A stretch of 43,890 nt of DNA. It comes from Lysobacterales bacterium (lineage in GTDB: Bacteria; Pseudomonadota; Gammaproteobacteria; Xanthomonadales; Rhodanobacteraceae). The stretch lies in NCBI GenBank assembly GCA_002632325.1, contig NSJK01000026.1, positions 1-43,890 of the forward strand. Reading direction: 5' to 3'. Position numbers and translations under genes: made by a program. Of this stretch, positions 43,221 to 43,890 are shown piece by piece. A model generated the notes under the pieces. It was not told the DNA's origin. It saw only the letters and a list, made by a program, of their open reading frames with translations, and did no database searches. Each line of letters begins with the position of its first letter. Position 1 is the stretch's first letter.

Positions 43221-43890
43221 TCACAGCGCATGGAACCATGTCTTGATCTTGAGCGCCATCAAGGCCCGACGCTGTTCGAGGAAGCTGTCGTAGTCGGGTA
43301 TCGCGCCGTCGAGCAGCGAATCGGGCACACAGTTGGCGCGCAGGTTGGCGCGCAGTTCGTCGACGCTGGTGATGCCGCCGTACTTCTTCTTGCCGCCAGC
43401 CACTTGCTCGGCCAGTTCCACGAAGTATTGGTCGGGCCGCTTGCTGCCGATGGCGATGTTGATCTCGCTCTGGGTGAGGACGAAATTTGCGATCTGGTTG
43501 TAGCGTCCGCGCGCCAGGCCCTGCGCCTTCAAGACCTGCTTGGGGTAGACGTGGTGCACGTCGCTGCGATTCATCAGCAAGTCCAGCACGCTGATGTCGC
43601 GCGAGAGGAAGCCCTTGTCACCCAGTTTCACCTGCGCCGCCTGATAGGCGAGGAAATAAGGGCTGTTCGAGGATGAGGTATCCATGAGCTGGGGCAGCAT
43701 TCCGGTCCAGAAACTCTCGGGCAATTCGTTGTCGATGACGGCGTCGACGTAGCGCGCCAGCCCGCGCGCCTCGATCTGGCGGATGTCGAAATCGAAAGTC
43801 GTTTCCGGACTGCCGGTGTAGCGGCCGCGCAGCACCGACATCGCATACCAGCGTCTTGCGAATCGTTCGAGATCGGCGGCGATCATGCCT
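43221..43890 (-). CDS. C-terminal part of a DUF262/GmrSD-like protein (5' end beyond window)
   Basis: About 223 residues are visible. The stretch [17 protein letters not shown] followed by [30 protein letters not shown] is the HNH-like DUF1524 region (H-H-x-x-P) found in the nuclease half of GmrSD-type type IV restriction enzymes and many DUF262 proteins. The first part ([37 protein letters not shown]) fits the helical linker before it. The apparent Met near 43886 is unlikely to be the start, because the N-terminal DUF262 domain is missing and should lie past the window end. A copy of its last ~55 codons stands at 39883. The role is probably defence against modified foreign DNA, inferred from family only. 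Confidence 0.82.
   Translation of the reverse strand, partial: GMIAADLERFARRWYAMSVLRGRYTGSPETTFDFDIRQIEARGLARYVDAVIDNELPESFWTGMLPQLMDTSSSNSPYFLAYQAAQVKLGDKGFLSRDISVLDLLMNRSDVHHVYPKQVLKAQGLARGRYNQIANFVLTQSEINIAIGSKRPDQYFVELAEQVAGGKKKYGGITSVDELRANLRANCVPDSLLDGAIPDYDSFLEQRRALMALKIKTWFHAL

Overview
This is a GC-rich chromosomal window. It most likely comes from a gammaproteobacterium of the Xanthomonadales (Lysobacterales), perhaps near the Dokdonella/Rhodanobacter side of the order. The strongest markers are a lysC-lysA fusion followed directly by murL and murD2 (the peptidoglycan glutamate route known from Xanthomonas), an aroK-aroB-(TonB receptor)-hemE neighbourhood, an exosortase H, and secreted proteins ending in I-F-x-D-G-F-E/Q. 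No tRNA, rRNA or CRISPR was seen.

Layout. 1-0.5 kb: 3' part of a YceI-family gene (-). 0.5-1.95 kb: no gene, but a large inverted array of 107-108 bp repeats with two perfect 15-bp hairpins. 2-7.1 kb: a membrane dynamin-like/DUF697 GTPase (-), divergent from a periplasmic-propeller hybrid histidine kinase (+). 7.2-9.7 kb: a small secreted protein with the I-F-x-D-G-F tail, an S74 autochaperone fibre protein and an ECF sigma factor. 9.8-15.4 kb: hemE, a WGR protein, a TonB-dependent receptor, aroB and aroK. 15.5-17 kb: exosortase H, dodecin, an OmpR-type regulator. 17.1-21.6 kb: a tightly coupled operon of a coiled-coil protein, a transmembrane BON/OmpA-like protein with a cytosolic domain, a Ras/Rab-like GTPase and a hybrid histidine kinase. 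21.6-26.3 kb: an EF-G paralogue, a TonB-like proline-rich membrane protein and an HAD-UbiA fusion. 26.3-31 kb: a MITE-like element, a secreted P-domain protein, an unusual structured intergenic element, and a trypsin-like protease sharing the same C-terminal half. 31-33.8 kb: a two-subunit molybdenum hydroxylase. 34-39.4 kb: lysC-lysA, murL, murD2. 39.4-43.9 kb: a GFA-domain protein, a pseudogene scrap of a DUF262/GmrSD-type gene, a secreted protein whose reading frame continues by a -1 shift at an A9 run into a serine protease with three Ig-like repeats, and the 3' part of the intact DUF262-type gene.

How the parts fit. aroK-aroB and hemE are housekeeping. LysC-LysA, MurL and MurD2 supply diaminopimelate and install D-glutamate in peptidoglycan precursors. 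The most novel-looking items are the GTPase/OmpA-like/kinase operon, which could link envelope state to a cytosolic GTPase switch; the shared I-F-x-D-G-F C-terminal tag; the probable slippage fusion at 41.0 kb; and the duplicated 3' end of the DUF262 gene that flanks this fusion gene. All functional statements come from reading motifs by eye; no database search was run.
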